Positions 36,946 through 45,467 of a DNA stretch of 64,000 nucleotides are shown piece by piece. This stretch comes from Candidatus Woesearchaeota archaeon (lineage in GTDB: Archaea > Nanobdellota > Nanobdellia > Woesearchaeales > GW2011-AR15). A program made the translations under genes and the position numbers. Positions within the stretch are counted from its first letter, which is position 1; every line of letters begins with the position of its first letter. The stretch is from positions 1 to 64,000 of the forward strand of contig JAFGRO010000021.1 of assembly GCA_016935095.1 (NCBI GenBank). The letters are read 5' to 3'. Below the pieces are notes generated by a model, which searched no databases, was not told the origin of the DNA, and worked only from the letters and a program-made list of their open reading frames with translations.

Positions 36946-39371
36946 TTGTTATTCAAAATATGTTGAGGAATATATTTTTTTCCAACAAAAAACAATAAGT
37001 AAGGATATAGTTTTTTCTCATCATTTGCTTTAAAAATAACCTTTTCTCCTGTTACCTCAATTATATCAAGAAGTTCCAAGGCTTTTATCGCATAGGGGAA
37101 ATCATCAGCAATATCCTTGCCGTACATGTTTTTATAGTCTTTCCTTATTACAGAAAAATGCTCATAGGCAGAATGGGTTATAAATTTCACTTTAGCATAA
37201 TGCGGGGCAAATAAATGTATAGAATAAAAGAAATCTTTTTTATCAGGAGGAAAATTTTTACAGAACATGCTGTCTTTATTGTTTTTGTGCACGATTATAT
37301 ATCTAAATAAATTATTAATACATCCTTCCCCATAAAATCCAAGGGCAAAATTTGAATACGGCTCTGTCCTGTAATTTGTGTAAACATATTTAATTTTTCT
37401 CGGAGTCTGATTTTTAAGACAAAAATCCATCGGATGCACATAACTTAATTTAGAAGGGTCATCAAAATGAGTAAAATTATGTTTGTCTGATATTACAGGG
37501 ATTTCTTTAACAACAGCATCAAATAAAGGATAATAAAAATCAAGGAAATTCTTGAGCTTTCCATCATATCTCTTTTTAATATAATTATCATTGGTCTTGA
37601 TAGGGTAAAGCGATATTATGCTTGGCTTCATCTTAAGGATTTCCTCAAAAGTGTAAAGAAAATCTTTTGGAGAATCGCCTTTTAATCCAAGCAGGAGATC
37701 AACATTAAGATAGCCTATTTTTGTTTTTTTGAAATCAGAGATTGTCTTTTTTACTTTTTCAATTGTCTGATAGGGCCTGTTGTTTTTTTTAAGGACACTA
37801 GGGGATAGAGACTGCACGCCAATAGACAGTTTATTAAAACCAAAATTATCAATAATCTTCAGTTTTTCAAATGTGGTTGTATTCGGATTGAATTCTATGC
37901 CTCTTTCTGCATATTCATCAAATTCAAAATACCTGTAAATTGAGCTGATGTATTTTTTTAACTGGTCCTCCGACATTAAGCTTGGAGTGCCTCCTCCAAG
38001 AGACAATGCCTTGAATTTCAGTCCTTTAAACAGAGGCGAAAATAATTTCATGTCCTTGATTAAATAATCAATATAATCATCAATCTGTTTCCTGTCCTGC
38101 AAAGTTGTAGATGGATAAACACAATATGCGCATGTTGACTGGCAGAAGGGAAAATGAATATAAAAAGCAAGAAGATCAGGCTCAAGTCCTTTTTTCACCT
38201 TATCTGTAAATATCTTCCACCCCGTATATACAAATGACTTGTTTTTTAAGCCGATATTATTCATTAAAAAAAAGCTGTAAGTATCATATATATTATTTTT
38301 ATTCGGCTTATTCTTAATTGCCGTTTTAAATAATTCCAAATCTTTAATAACCTTATCATGAAATGAACCTGATTTCAATATATTATTATTTCCATGATTA
38401 TTTTCAGGAAGTCTGACTCCGGTATTATTCATTCTGGTCAGGATATCCTCTACTTCAATAAACACAGGATAAACTTCAGTTACTCCATGTACAGCAGCAT
38501 AATTCGGATTTATACCTGGGCATATATCTCTCAAAGTGCAGTGCCTGCATGCCTCTGCCTGAATATATTGCTTTTTTTCTTCAATCATTAAATTGTTTAT
38601 ATCCTCTGTGTCTTCTTTTGCAAAGTATGTTAAACGTTTTTCCTTTAAGCCTGAAAGCCTTACCTCTGTAGAAAATTCCTCAATTCCTGTCATATAGCAC
38701 AATGGAACTCTCTCAAGCCTGAAAGTAAGATTATTCTTTTTAATATAATCAATTGTTTCCCTGATATAACGCTCTGTCTCGGCTAATCCTGGCACAATCC
38801 ACTTGTTTTTTTTAGCGCGGCCGGCAGGATCTACAAAATTAAAACTAAAATGGGTTATATTAGGGAAATGTTTTCTTATAAACATAACATGGTTTTTCAG
38901 TTTTTTATAATTTAATTCATTAATGACAATCGTCATAAAAACATTAACATCATAATCAAGGACATTTTCTAAGCCCTGTAAAATTTTCTCATAATTATCT
39001 TTAGTAGAGAGTCTGTTGCAGACTTCTTTTTCATATGAATGAAATGAAAGGTTAAATTTTACATTGCCGTATGTTTTTATTTTTTTAACAAATTCCTGAG
39101 TCAAGTTAACACAGTTTGACTGGATTGTAATTTCTATGAAATCCTGTTTTTTAGCGAAATCAATTATCTTAAAAAGATCAGGATGAATAGTTGGTTCCCC
39201 TCCTGTAATAAAGAGGTCATTTGTTCCAAGTTTCCTCAATTTAATTATTCTTCTTTTTATTTCATCTAAACTAGGGTTATCCGGAGGCCCTTCCGGCACT
39301 GAGCAGAATATGCACTCCTGGTTGCATTCAGTGCTTATCTGCAGTCTTCCCGGTATGTGTCTGTATGTCAT
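36942..39371 (-). CDS. Two-domain radical SAM protein: classical rSAM plus HemN-like rSAM
   Basis: An 809-residue fusion. Residues about 8-330 form a classical rSAM domain (C16-x3-C20-x2-C23, I-T-G-G-E-P-T-I-H) ending in C-R-H-C-T-L-R-D-I-C, an auxiliary Fe-S site. A linker follows. Residues about 400-720 form a HemN-like rSAM domain with F-Y-I-H-F-P-F-C410-x3-C414-A-Y-C417, L-G-G-G-T-P-S and S-I-G-V-Q-S-L. The C-terminal HemN lid is replaced by a winged-helix-like tail (K-A-L-E-L-L-D-I-I-E-V-T-G). HemN-type enzymes bind two SAM molecules. The fusion is not a known family to me. It is coupled to genes on both sides by 4-base overlaps. Confidence 0.82.
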   Translation of the reverse strand: MTYRHIPGRLQISTECNQECIFCSVPEGPPDNPSLDEIKRRIIKLRKLGTNDLFITGGEPTIHPDLFKIIDFAKKQDFIEITIQSNCVNLTQEFVKKIKTYGNVKFNLSFHSYEKEVCNRLSTKDNYEKILQGLENVLDYDVNVFMTIVINELNYKKLKNHVMFIRKHFPNITHFSFNFVDPAGRAKKNKWIVPGLAETERYIRETIDYIKKNNLTFRLERVPLCYMTGIEEFSTEVRLSGLKEKRLTYFAKEDTEDINNLMIEEKKQYIQAEACRHCTLRDICPGINPNYAAVHGVTEVYPVFIEVEDILTRMNNTGVRLPENNHGNNNILKSGSFHDKVIKDLELFKTAIKNKPNKNNIYDTYSFFLMNNIGLKNKSFVYTGWKIFTDKVKKGLEPDLLAFYIHFPFCQSTCAYCVYPSTTLQDRKQIDDYIDYLIKDMKLFSPLFKGLKFKALSLGGGTPSLMSEDQLKKYISSIYRYFEFDEYAERGIEFNPNTTTFEKLKIIDNFGFNKLSIGVQSLSPSVLKKNNRPYQTIEKVKKTISDFKKTKIGYLNVDLLLGLKGDSPKDFLYTFEEILKMKPSIISLYPIKTNDNYIKKRYDGKLKNFLDFYYPLFDAVVKEIPVISDKHNFTHFDDPSKLSYVHPMDFCLKNQTPRKIKYVYTNYRTEPYSNFALGFYGEGCINNLFRYIIVHKNNKDSMFCKNFPPDKKDFFYSIHLFAPHYAKVKFITHSAYEHFSVIRKDYKNMYGKDIADDFPYAIKALELLDIIEVTGEKVIFKANDEKKLYPYLLFFVGKKYIPQHILNNK

Positions 39372-40231
39372 TTTAGTGGTTTTAAATTACCTATCCCGAA
39401 TCTTTTTATATCATTTAAAAAAAAACCCTCACACTTATAAGATAAAGAGCAGCTCCTGCACATTGGAACCTTGACCTTGGGCTTTTCATGCTTAAAAGCA
39501 TTTTTAGGCATATTAATAAATTCATAATCTCTTCCAAAAACACAATAAGGGATATCATTAAATGAAATATTAGGGATATTATTTTTTATTTTAAACTCAA
39601 TTAATTCTCTCAGGTATTTTCCTAATTCTGCATAAGGCACACAGAAGGAGTAGCTTTTTACATCAGGATATAAGTGAGCCACATCAATGCCGAAATTTAC
39701 CGGATTAAAGCTCATTGCTAATTTTAAAATCCCTATCAAATCCTCCTTGTTTTGCTGTACCACAACTGTAAGCAATCTTAACTGGGATTTTCCTGCCTCA
39801 TTTATTAATTTAATCCCTCTTATTGCCTCATCAAAACTTCCTATAGCTTGAGTTACAGAATCATGTATCTCTGCATTTGATCCATATACCGGAATCCTGA
39901 AAGAAGTAACTCCTGCATCAATTAATTCAATTATTAAGCCTGAATTTTGACTTATTCTTCCGTGGGTGCATAATAATATTTGCTTAAATCCAATTTTTTT
40001 AATATATTTTATCATCGGCACTAATTTGTCATATTCAAGAGCATCATTTCCTGAAATATTTATATTTTCACAGCCCTGTTTTTTGTATTTAATAAGCTTT
40101 TTTGCAATAATAATTTCCTGATTTCTGATTCCTTCCGCTGTCAGCGGCCGTGTATATGTGTTCAGGCAAAAAACACACCTGTTTTTACAGCCGGGACTGA
40201 TAATAATTACACCTGTTTTAGGTTCAGCCAT
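39368..40231 (-). CDS. Radical SAM protein, HxsC-like layout
   Basis: A 287-residue rSAM protein with C15-x3-C19-x2-C22. The usual G-G-E-P is replaced by I-S-G-N-D-A-L-E. Later it has I-H-D-S-V-T-Q-A-I-G-S-F-D-E-A-I-R-G and a C-terminal Fe-S-type site C-R-S-C-S-L-S-Y-K-C-E-G-F. This H-D...G-S-F...T-I-x-G pattern plus C-x2-C-x5-C-x-G ending is like HxsC of His-Xaa-Ser systems, though assignment is tentative. It overlaps both flanking genes. Confidence 0.72.
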   Translation of the reverse strand: MAEPKTGVIIISPGCKNRCVFCLNTYTRPLTAEGIRNQEIIIAKKLIKYKKQGCENINISGNDALEYDKLVPMIKYIKKIGFKQILLCTHGRISQNSGLIIELIDAGVTSFRIPVYGSNAEIHDSVTQAIGSFDEAIRGIKLINEAGKSQLRLLTVVVQQNKEDLIGILKLAMSFNPVNFGIDVAHLYPDVKSYSFCVPYAELGKYLRELIEFKIKNNIPNISFNDIPYCVFGRDYEFINMPKNAFKHEKPKVKVPMCRSCSLSYKCEGFFLNDIKRFGIGNLKPLK

Positions 40232-41111
40232 TTTTCATATCCTCTTTAATAAAACAGAAGATTTCCTCATCTCCAAACTGTTCTATATAAGCTCTCCAGA
40301 CACCATCGCACATTTTATTATATTCACATCCTGAACATTTTCCCGGTTTAATTTTTGACTGTGTATAATAATCCTTATTGTCTTCCGGTTGCTTCAAGTC
40401 TGAAACCCAGTTTATAAAATCCTTTGCTATGCACAAGGGAAAATTCTCAATATATAAATTCTGAAAATCAAGCTCTTTTGCTTTTTCAAATGATTTTTTA
40501 ATAAAAGGCATTACCTCTGTATAAGAGACTGCCATTGTTGATCTGCCATCTTTTACACTTTCTCCTATTGGGTTCATAAATGCCAGCTGTATATAATTAA
40601 CACCTGTTTTTACCAAATGTTCAACAATAGCCGGCAAAGCCCGGTAATTAAGTCTGTGCACAACAGTATTAATATGGACTTTCTTATTGTGTTTAATAAT
40701 ATTTTTAATGCCTTTATTAACCAGTTCAAAAGAACCTTTTCTCCTGGAAACTGCATCATATCCTTTTTTATCCGGCGCAAAATAAGATACCTGGAAGACA
40801 TCCACACCAAGATTAATTAATTTTTTTACAAAATTTTCATAAGACATCAATAATGCATTGGTTGCAATTGAAATCCTGCTGTATTCACATGTTTTTTTTG
40901 CATATCCTATTATTTCAAACAGCCTTTTATGAATAGTCGGTTCACCCCCTGTAATAATCATGGAATCAAATTTCTTCCTGTTTTTTTTAATTCCGGCTAA
41001 AATTTCATTAAAATCAGGATCAGGCAAATTTCTCTTTTCCTGCGTATCACCGCAAAACAGACAGTTCATATTGCACTTGTGGTTCAATTCCAAAATATAA
41101 TGGCCTGTCAT
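40224..41111 (-). CDS. Radical SAM protein, HxsC-like layout
   Basis: A 295-residue rSAM protein with C13-x3-C17-x2-C20, intact I-T-G-G-E-P-T-I-H, then S-R-R-K-G-S-F-E-L-V-N-K-G-I-K-N-I and F-P-L-C-I-A-K-D. It ends with an auxiliary Cys site C-S-G-C-E-Y-N-K-M-C-D-G-V-W. It overlaps the next gene by 8 bases. It is a paralogue of the genes on either side; the substrate is unknown. Confidence 0.75.
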   Translation of the reverse strand: MTGHYILELNHKCNMNCLFCGDTQEKRNLPDPDFNEILAGIKKNRKKFDSMIITGGEPTIHKRLFEIIGYAKKTCEYSRISIATNALLMSYENFVKKLINLGVDVFQVSYFAPDKKGYDAVSRRKGSFELVNKGIKNIIKHNKKVHINTVVHRLNYRALPAIVEHLVKTGVNYIQLAFMNPIGESVKDGRSTMAVSYTEVMPFIKKSFEKAKELDFQNLYIENFPLCIAKDFINWVSDLKQPEDNKDYYTQSKIKPGKCSGCEYNKMCDGVWRAYIEQFGDEEIFCFIKEDMKNG

Positions 41112-41142
41112 TTTTTAATCTGAAAATATTATTTAATTAATG

Positions 41143-42033
41143 CTATTTATATACAGGAAAAATCTCTGTAAAAAAACCTTCCTCAAAATATTTTTTGCAG
41201 ATTCCCATACAATTATTAATAAATATACAACCAATGCATTCTTTTACTTTTGTAAAATGTCCTTTATATGATTCAACGATAAATGAATCTGAAAATTCAG
41301 GAGCAATACATACAGGAAGCTTTTCAATATAAAAGGGAATATTTAGTTTTATGCAGTATTCAAGAACATCCCTGATTTTTGCTTTCAGTTCATCAAAAGG
41401 CACTGCAAGCTTTAAATCAATATCTTTTTTAGAGATTGGCATAAAACCTGAAAAATATATTCCTGAAACATTATAAGAGTTTAGCAAGTCTACTGTCTTA
41501 GAAAGATACTTCACATTTGATTTTGTGATGACTATATTTACATCAAATGGTATTTTCATCTCAGAAAGATTGGCAAACCCTTTTATCGTTTGTGCAAAAC
41601 TGCCTTTTGTCCTTGTAAGAGAGTCGTGAATCTCCTGGTTTGGACCGTGAATGGAGCACCTGATACAAAGATTTGGTATCTTTTTTAGGTCAGAAACAAA
41701 TTTGCGATAGCATAACATTCTTGCATTTGTTGTAAATGTAATAACCTTAAATTTGTCAGCACAATACTCAAGTATTTTAAAAAAACCCTTATGAAGTGTC
41801 GGTTCAGCCCCTCCTATTTCAATGCCTTTTTTTTTGTCTGCATTTGCATCTACCATATTTTTAATATTCTCAAGACTCAGGGATTGGTTATTTCGGACAT
41901 GGGCTGCTGAACAAAAAATACAATTGTTGTTGCACTTTTCAGTAATTCTAACCAGAAAATAATTCATGCAAGAATTATTCCTTTTTGTATAAATATTCAT
42001 AACTTTTTGCTTTTCAAAAATAGTATTTTCCAT
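41143..42033 (-). CDS. Radical SAM protein, HxsC-like layout
   Basis: A 296-residue rSAM protein with C34-x3-C38-x2-C41. The S-adenosylmethionine-contact motif reads I-G-G-A-E-P-T-L-H, with an Ala inserted in G-G-E-P. It then has T-T-N-A-R-M-L-C-Y-R-K-F, I-H-D-S-L-T-R-T-K-G-S-F-A-Q-T-I-K-G and C-I-G-C-I-F-I-N-N-C-M-G-I-C. It lies 2 bases after the upstream rSAM gene. The N-terminal 20 residues are an extension relative to its paralogues. Confidence 0.75.
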   Translation of the reverse strand: MENTIFEKQKVMNIYTKRNNSCMNYFLVRITEKCNNNCIFCSAAHVRNNQSLSLENIKNMVDANADKKKGIEIGGAEPTLHKGFFKILEYCADKFKVITFTTNARMLCYRKFVSDLKKIPNLCIRCSIHGPNQEIHDSLTRTKGSFAQTIKGFANLSEMKIPFDVNIVITKSNVKYLSKTVDLLNSYNVSGIYFSGFMPISKKDIDLKLAVPFDELKAKIRDVLEYCIKLNIPFYIEKLPVCIAPEFSDSFIVESYKGHFTKVKECIGCIFINNCMGICKKYFEEGFFTEIFPVYK

Positions 42034-42035
42034 TT

Positions 42036-42956
42036 TTAATTTAAAATCTTTGTAATCTTTTTACCCTCTACCGGCCTGAATTCAAGGCTGCCGCGTTTTT
42101 CAGGATATTCTTTCCAGGGCCCTTCACAGATTAAATCATATCTGCATTTTTTACATTGAGAGAATTTCATTTTTCCCTCTTCTTTTCTTACTTTTTCCCA
42201 GTTTAATGTAACTGCATTAATATCCCTGATCTCTCCTTGTGGGATATAAAGTTCTGAAACATATTTTTCATAGCCTTTCATCACACAATAAGGCATTGCC
42301 TCTGCCATTACTTTTAAACCTGAACTGATACCTACCTGCAATCCCTTATGAATATAGGGGGCTGCCAAGCTGACGCACGGAACCATCTGGTCAAAATTTT
42401 TATGTGCATTTGCAATTGGATGTGGAAAGGCTAATTGAAACTGATTTACACCTAAATCAACAAGCATTTGTGCCATTTCAGGAAGATGCCTGTAGTTTGG
42501 CTTTACTACAACAGTATTTGTTACAGTATATATGTCAAGTTTCCTTATATTTTTTATTGCCTGATATGTCTGTTTAAAACTTCCAGGGCTTCTCGTGAGA
42601 TAATCATGCAATTCAGGAATATGGCCGTGTATAGCAGGCCCGAACTCATTCATGCCTGCATTAACAGCTTTTTTACTGAAATCCATATAACTGAATCTCC
42701 TGGCATTTGTCTGGACCTGGATTGTCATAAACTGCAGTTTTTTTGCATAGGTTAGTAATTCAAAAAAATCTTTTCTTATAGAGACTTCTCCTCCTGTAAA
42801 AACAACACCTGTACAGCCTGTTTTCCTGGCTTTTTTTAAGTCATTTACTATATCTTTCGTTGGTCTGTTGCCGAATTTCTTTTTATGCGCCTGGACACAG
42901 AACCTGCAGTTGTTATTGCAAAGAAATCCTGTCTTAATATCAACCCGCTTCCCCAT
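42036..42956 (-). CDS. Radical SAM protein, first of the five-gene run
   Basis: A 306-residue rSAM protein with C13-x3-C17-x2-C20, F-T-G-G-E-V-S-I-R-K-D, L-H-D-Y-L-T-R-S-P-G-S-F-K-Q-T-Y-Q-A, and a C-terminal C-K-K-C-R-Y-D-L-I-C-E-G-P-W-K-E-Y site. That last motif with the following R-G-S-L-E-F-R-P is common in a broad archaeal/bacterial rSAM family. It heads the operon that continues to the GT-C gene at 35146. Confidence 0.77.
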   Translation of the reverse strand: MGKRVDIKTGFLCNNNCRFCVQAHKKKFGNRPTKDIVNDLKKARKTGCTGVVFTGGEVSIRKDFFELLTYAKKLQFMTIQVQTNARRFSYMDFSKKAVNAGMNEFGPAIHGHIPELHDYLTRSPGSFKQTYQAIKNIRKLDIYTVTNTVVVKPNYRHLPEMAQMLVDLGVNQFQLAFPHPIANAHKNFDQMVPCVSLAAPYIHKGLQVGISSGLKVMAEAMPYCVMKGYEKYVSELYIPQGEIRDINAVTLNWEKVRKEEGKMKFSQCKKCRYDLICEGPWKEYPEKRGSLEFRPVEGKKITKILN

Positions 42957-43034
42957 GAGCTTATAGGAATAGATGAATTCTATTAAAGATTTTGGTAATA
43001 GGGTACTAAATCACAATCTTCCAAAAATATGGTT

Positions 43035-43078
43035 AGAAACCAAAGGTTTCTGGTGCACCAGAAATCCAAAGGATTTCT
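43035..43078. repeat. Compact cluster of three interleaved palindromes
   Basis: Hairpin 1 is AGAAACC-AAA-GGTTTCT (43035-43051). A perfect 18-base palindrome TTTCTGGTGCACCAGAAA follows (43047-43064), overlapping hairpin 2, AGAAATCC-AAA-GGATTTCT (43060-43078). The hairpins share an AAA loop. The region lies between two minus-strand genes in a 226-base gap. An open frame crosses it (42973-43176, plus strand, 67 codons) but has no recognisable product; it may be a decayed fragment. A REP-like element or IS remnant is possible. Confidence 0.7.
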
Positions 43079-43182
43079 TAATGAATCCAATTGACGATGT
43101 TCTCAAGTTTAATACTAATAGGTGCCAGATAGAATTAAAAGGAAAATTGAAAATTGGTGATTTAAATAAATATTAATTTCTA

Positions 43183-44661
43183 TCACGTTGTTGCATAGAT
43201 CTCCACTTGTTTCGGATTGTATCTATGGATTAGGATATCACCATAAAATTCAGTTGTATTCTGATAATCCATAGTGTCATTTAAATACTTATAGAGGTTA
43301 GAGTCTTTATAAAAATTTTGGCTACGAACATCTACTACCCACAGGGGAATAGAAGTATAGTCCCCCATGTAATTATTTTCAGTTGTGCTTGTGAGAATAG
43401 TGCTTCCATTACAGCATTTAGCAAGAGGAGGTAAAGACAAAATATCTTTAGTTCTATAGTTACAGGCATACATATTAGATTCAGTAAAACACTGTCTGTT
43501 GTAATAATATGTAAAGGGATACTGTTGATAAAAAGGATGAATAAAAATTATCTCGCCATTTTTTACATTTTCATTTAAAAATTCACTAGCAGTAATCCAA
43601 TCATCTTTATTTGTGGTATAGTACTGTTCATAGATTGGAGGAAAAGATAATATTATAATTAAGGCAACAACTCCGCTTAGAACCCATTTATTTCCAAAAG
43701 ACACTTTAATAGCCCAACTGATAATTAAAATTATTGCCGGAACAACAAATTGGAAAAATCTTTCATGAAACAAAGGTCTAACTACAAAAGAGAAAAGGAA
43801 CATAATTCCAATTGGTATAATAATCCACATACTCAGTAGAGAAATTTGCTTAAGGGGAATTTTTTTACGTGCTTTTATAAAAGCATATATTATAATTACA
43901 ATAAATACAATAAACAGTATTGTGCTCCCCGAATATTTCACTATAACAACCAGCGGACTATACCAATGAAGCACAGGAATCCATTTTAAATTTAGATGAT
44001 CTTGTTTTGTAATCTGCTTTAACAGTATAGGAAACCAGGGAATATACAATATTAATAATTGAATTTGAATAAAAATCCATTTTTTTATAATTTTAAGAGA
44101 TTTATATTGTATCAATAAGAAATATATATTTTGTACAAAAATAATAAGTAAAGAAAATACATGAGTATAAATTAATATTAAAGTACTGAAGAGATAAAGT
44201 AGAGAATTCTTCAGGGATAATTTTTCTAAAGACAATATAAAATAATAAAAGGAAACTAATGTTAAAAACACAAGAAAGGAATAGGCTCTTGTTTCTTGAG
44301 CATAATAAATATTAAAATTTGAAAAAGCAAGAATGACAGAAGCTATTAATCCTACTTTCTCAGAGAATAATTTTTTCCCCACTAAATATATCACAAATAT
44401 TGTCATAATGGAAAATAGTGTACTAAGCAATCTAGTAGCTATTGGCGTAATACCAAAGAATCTGACCCATACCCATAATGTAAGCATATACATTGGGGGA
44501 TACAGCTCAGAATTAACAAAAACATCAAGGGCTGTTTTAAGTGGCTCTTGCACCCACCGTACAGTTATGACCTCATCGGTCCAATAAGGTTCAGAACCTA
44601 TTCCTGCCAAACGTAAAATTAAGGCAATTAACAAAATGAATAAAAGTATGCGCTTCTTCAT
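43183..44661 (-). CDS. PMT/GT39-like glycosyltransferase
   Basis: A 492-residue protein with about 10-12 membrane helices. The first outer loop has E-P-Y-W-T-D-E-V-I, the D-E motif of the PMT_2/GT39-like family, and later Y-A-Q-E-T-R-A-Y, both hallmark segments. A C-terminal outer domain of about 140 residues contains four Cys. The family transfers sugar from a polyprenyl-phosphate carrier to proteins or glycans outside the membrane. Composition is slightly different from the rSAM genes nearby, and it stands between the palindrome cluster and the IS remnant. Confidence 0.8.
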   Translation of the reverse strand: MKKRILLFILLIALILRLAGIGSEPYWTDEVITVRWVQEPLKTALDVFVNSELYPPMYMLTLWVWVRFFGITPIATRLLSTLFSIMTIFVIYLVGKKLFSEKVGLIASVILAFSNFNIYYAQETRAYSFLVFLTLVSFYYFILSLEKLSLKNSLLYLFSTLILIYTHVFSLLIIFVQNIYFLLIQYKSLKIIKKWIFIQIQLLILYIPWFPILLKQITKQDHLNLKWIPVLHWYSPLVVIVKYSGSTILFIVFIVIIIYAFIKARKKIPLKQISLLSMWIIIPIGIMFLFSFVVRPLFHERFFQFVVPAIILIISWAIKVSFGNKWVLSGVVALIIILSFPPIYEQYYTTNKDDWITASEFLNENVKNGEIIFIHPFYQQYPFTYYYNRQCFTESNMYACNYRTKDILSLPPLAKCCNGSTILTSTTENNYMGDYTSIPLWVVDVRSQNFYKDSNLYKYLNDTMDYQNTTEFYGDILIHRYNPKQVEIYATT

Positions 44662-44821
44662 TGTTTAATAAAAACTGCAATTTGTATAAAAGGTTTTTTA
44701 TATGGCATGTTGTTTTTTAATGTAGCTTTAAACACACTTAAAAGAGAATATATCTTTAAATATTAACTCTCATTTAATATAAACTGGGGGAATCTTGACA
44801 TTTTAAATAAAATGACCTCCT

Positions 44822-44841
44822 CTTGTGACTAAAGTCACAAG
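44822..44841. repeat. IS200/IS605 right-end hairpin
   Basis: CTTGTGAC-TAAA-GTCACAAG, an 8-bp stem, 15 bases past the original transposase stop. Confidence 0.7.
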
Positions 44842-44856
44842 TATCCTTTAAGGGGC

Positions 44857-45287
44857 TCAAGCAACAGCGTGATGCTTTGCTTGGTTTAAAATGTATAAAA
44901 CAATATCATTCAGTTGGTTGTAGCCAACTGTTACTGCTGTTCCACCTCTGCTCCATAGATGTGTCCTTATGGATATCTTAAACGACCTTTTGGATGGTTT
45001 TTAAAGAATGAATAAGCAGAACAACCTTTAAGAAGTTGAAATGCTTTTTCATCAGTCATTCCTTTAGGAAAAGTAACTAAGGTATGAATGTGATCAGGCA
45101 TAACTGTTAAAACATGAATTTTAATGTTATGTCGTTTGGCTGCTTTGCGAATGCAAGCTTCGCAAAGTTTTTCATATTTGAAATTGGCAAACATATTATA
45201 ACGATATTTTGTCTGCCATGTCAAATGCCAAAAATTTATCCCAACTTTGTGGTTGTAATGTTCAAGTTCAATATTCACAAACTCCAT
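44857..45287 (-). pseudogene. tnpA: Broken Y1 transposase (TnpA, IS200/IS605)
   Basis: Starts at the ATG at 45287 with GGGAGG upstream. The HUH motif is present (M-P-D-H-I-H-T-L). A stop at 44967-44969 interrupts the frame after R-L-R-Y-P, where AAA to TAA would explain it (Y-P-K-G-H is usual in the family). A few codons later a frameshift is needed to reach W-S-R-G-G-T-A-V-T-V-G-Y and L-N-D-I-V-L-Y-I-L-N-Q, which holds the expected catalytic Tyr, ending at 44857. The catalytic Tyr is therefore cut off and the protein should be inactive. Confidence 0.82.
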
Positions 45288-45428
45288 TTTCGTTGCCTCC
45301 CGCAACGATTTTTTGGAGCTAACGCTAAAAAAATGTTAAAAAAAGTGCGCACGCCATTTTCGCTGCGTACTTTTTATTATTGAAAATGCTAAAAAAAAAT
45401 TTAACGGAGATAAGCAAGGCAATTCCCC

Positions 45429-45446
45429 TACAGACTAAAGTCTGTA
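45429..45446. repeat. IS200/IS605 left-end hairpin
   Basis: TACAGAC-TAAA-GTCTGTA, a 7-bp stem; flanking GCAAGG and CCTTGC may extend it. It lies just 21 bases before the start of the giant fusion gene, so it could form in that gene's leader. Confidence 0.65.
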
Positions 45447-45467
45447 TGAGTATCCTTGCCTAAGAAA

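Larger units (their letters stand above)
44822..45446 (-). mobile_element. Decayed IS200/IS605-family element
   Basis: The element spans from one subterminal hairpin to the other and contains a broken Y1 (HUH) transposase on the minus strand, with no tnpB. The two end hairpins share the same core GACTAAAGTC, and each is followed by GTATCCTT-type sequence (AAGTATCCTT and GAGTATCCTT), as expected for imperfect subterminal palindromes at left and right ends. Exact cleavage sites cannot be set by eye, so the borders are approximate. Confidence 0.75.

Noticed and set aside
42973-43176. 67-codon plus-strand frame across the palindrome cluster
   Set aside because: No start signal or recognisable product; about 15 codons are the palindromes themselves. 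It may be a decayed fragment but is not supported as a gene.
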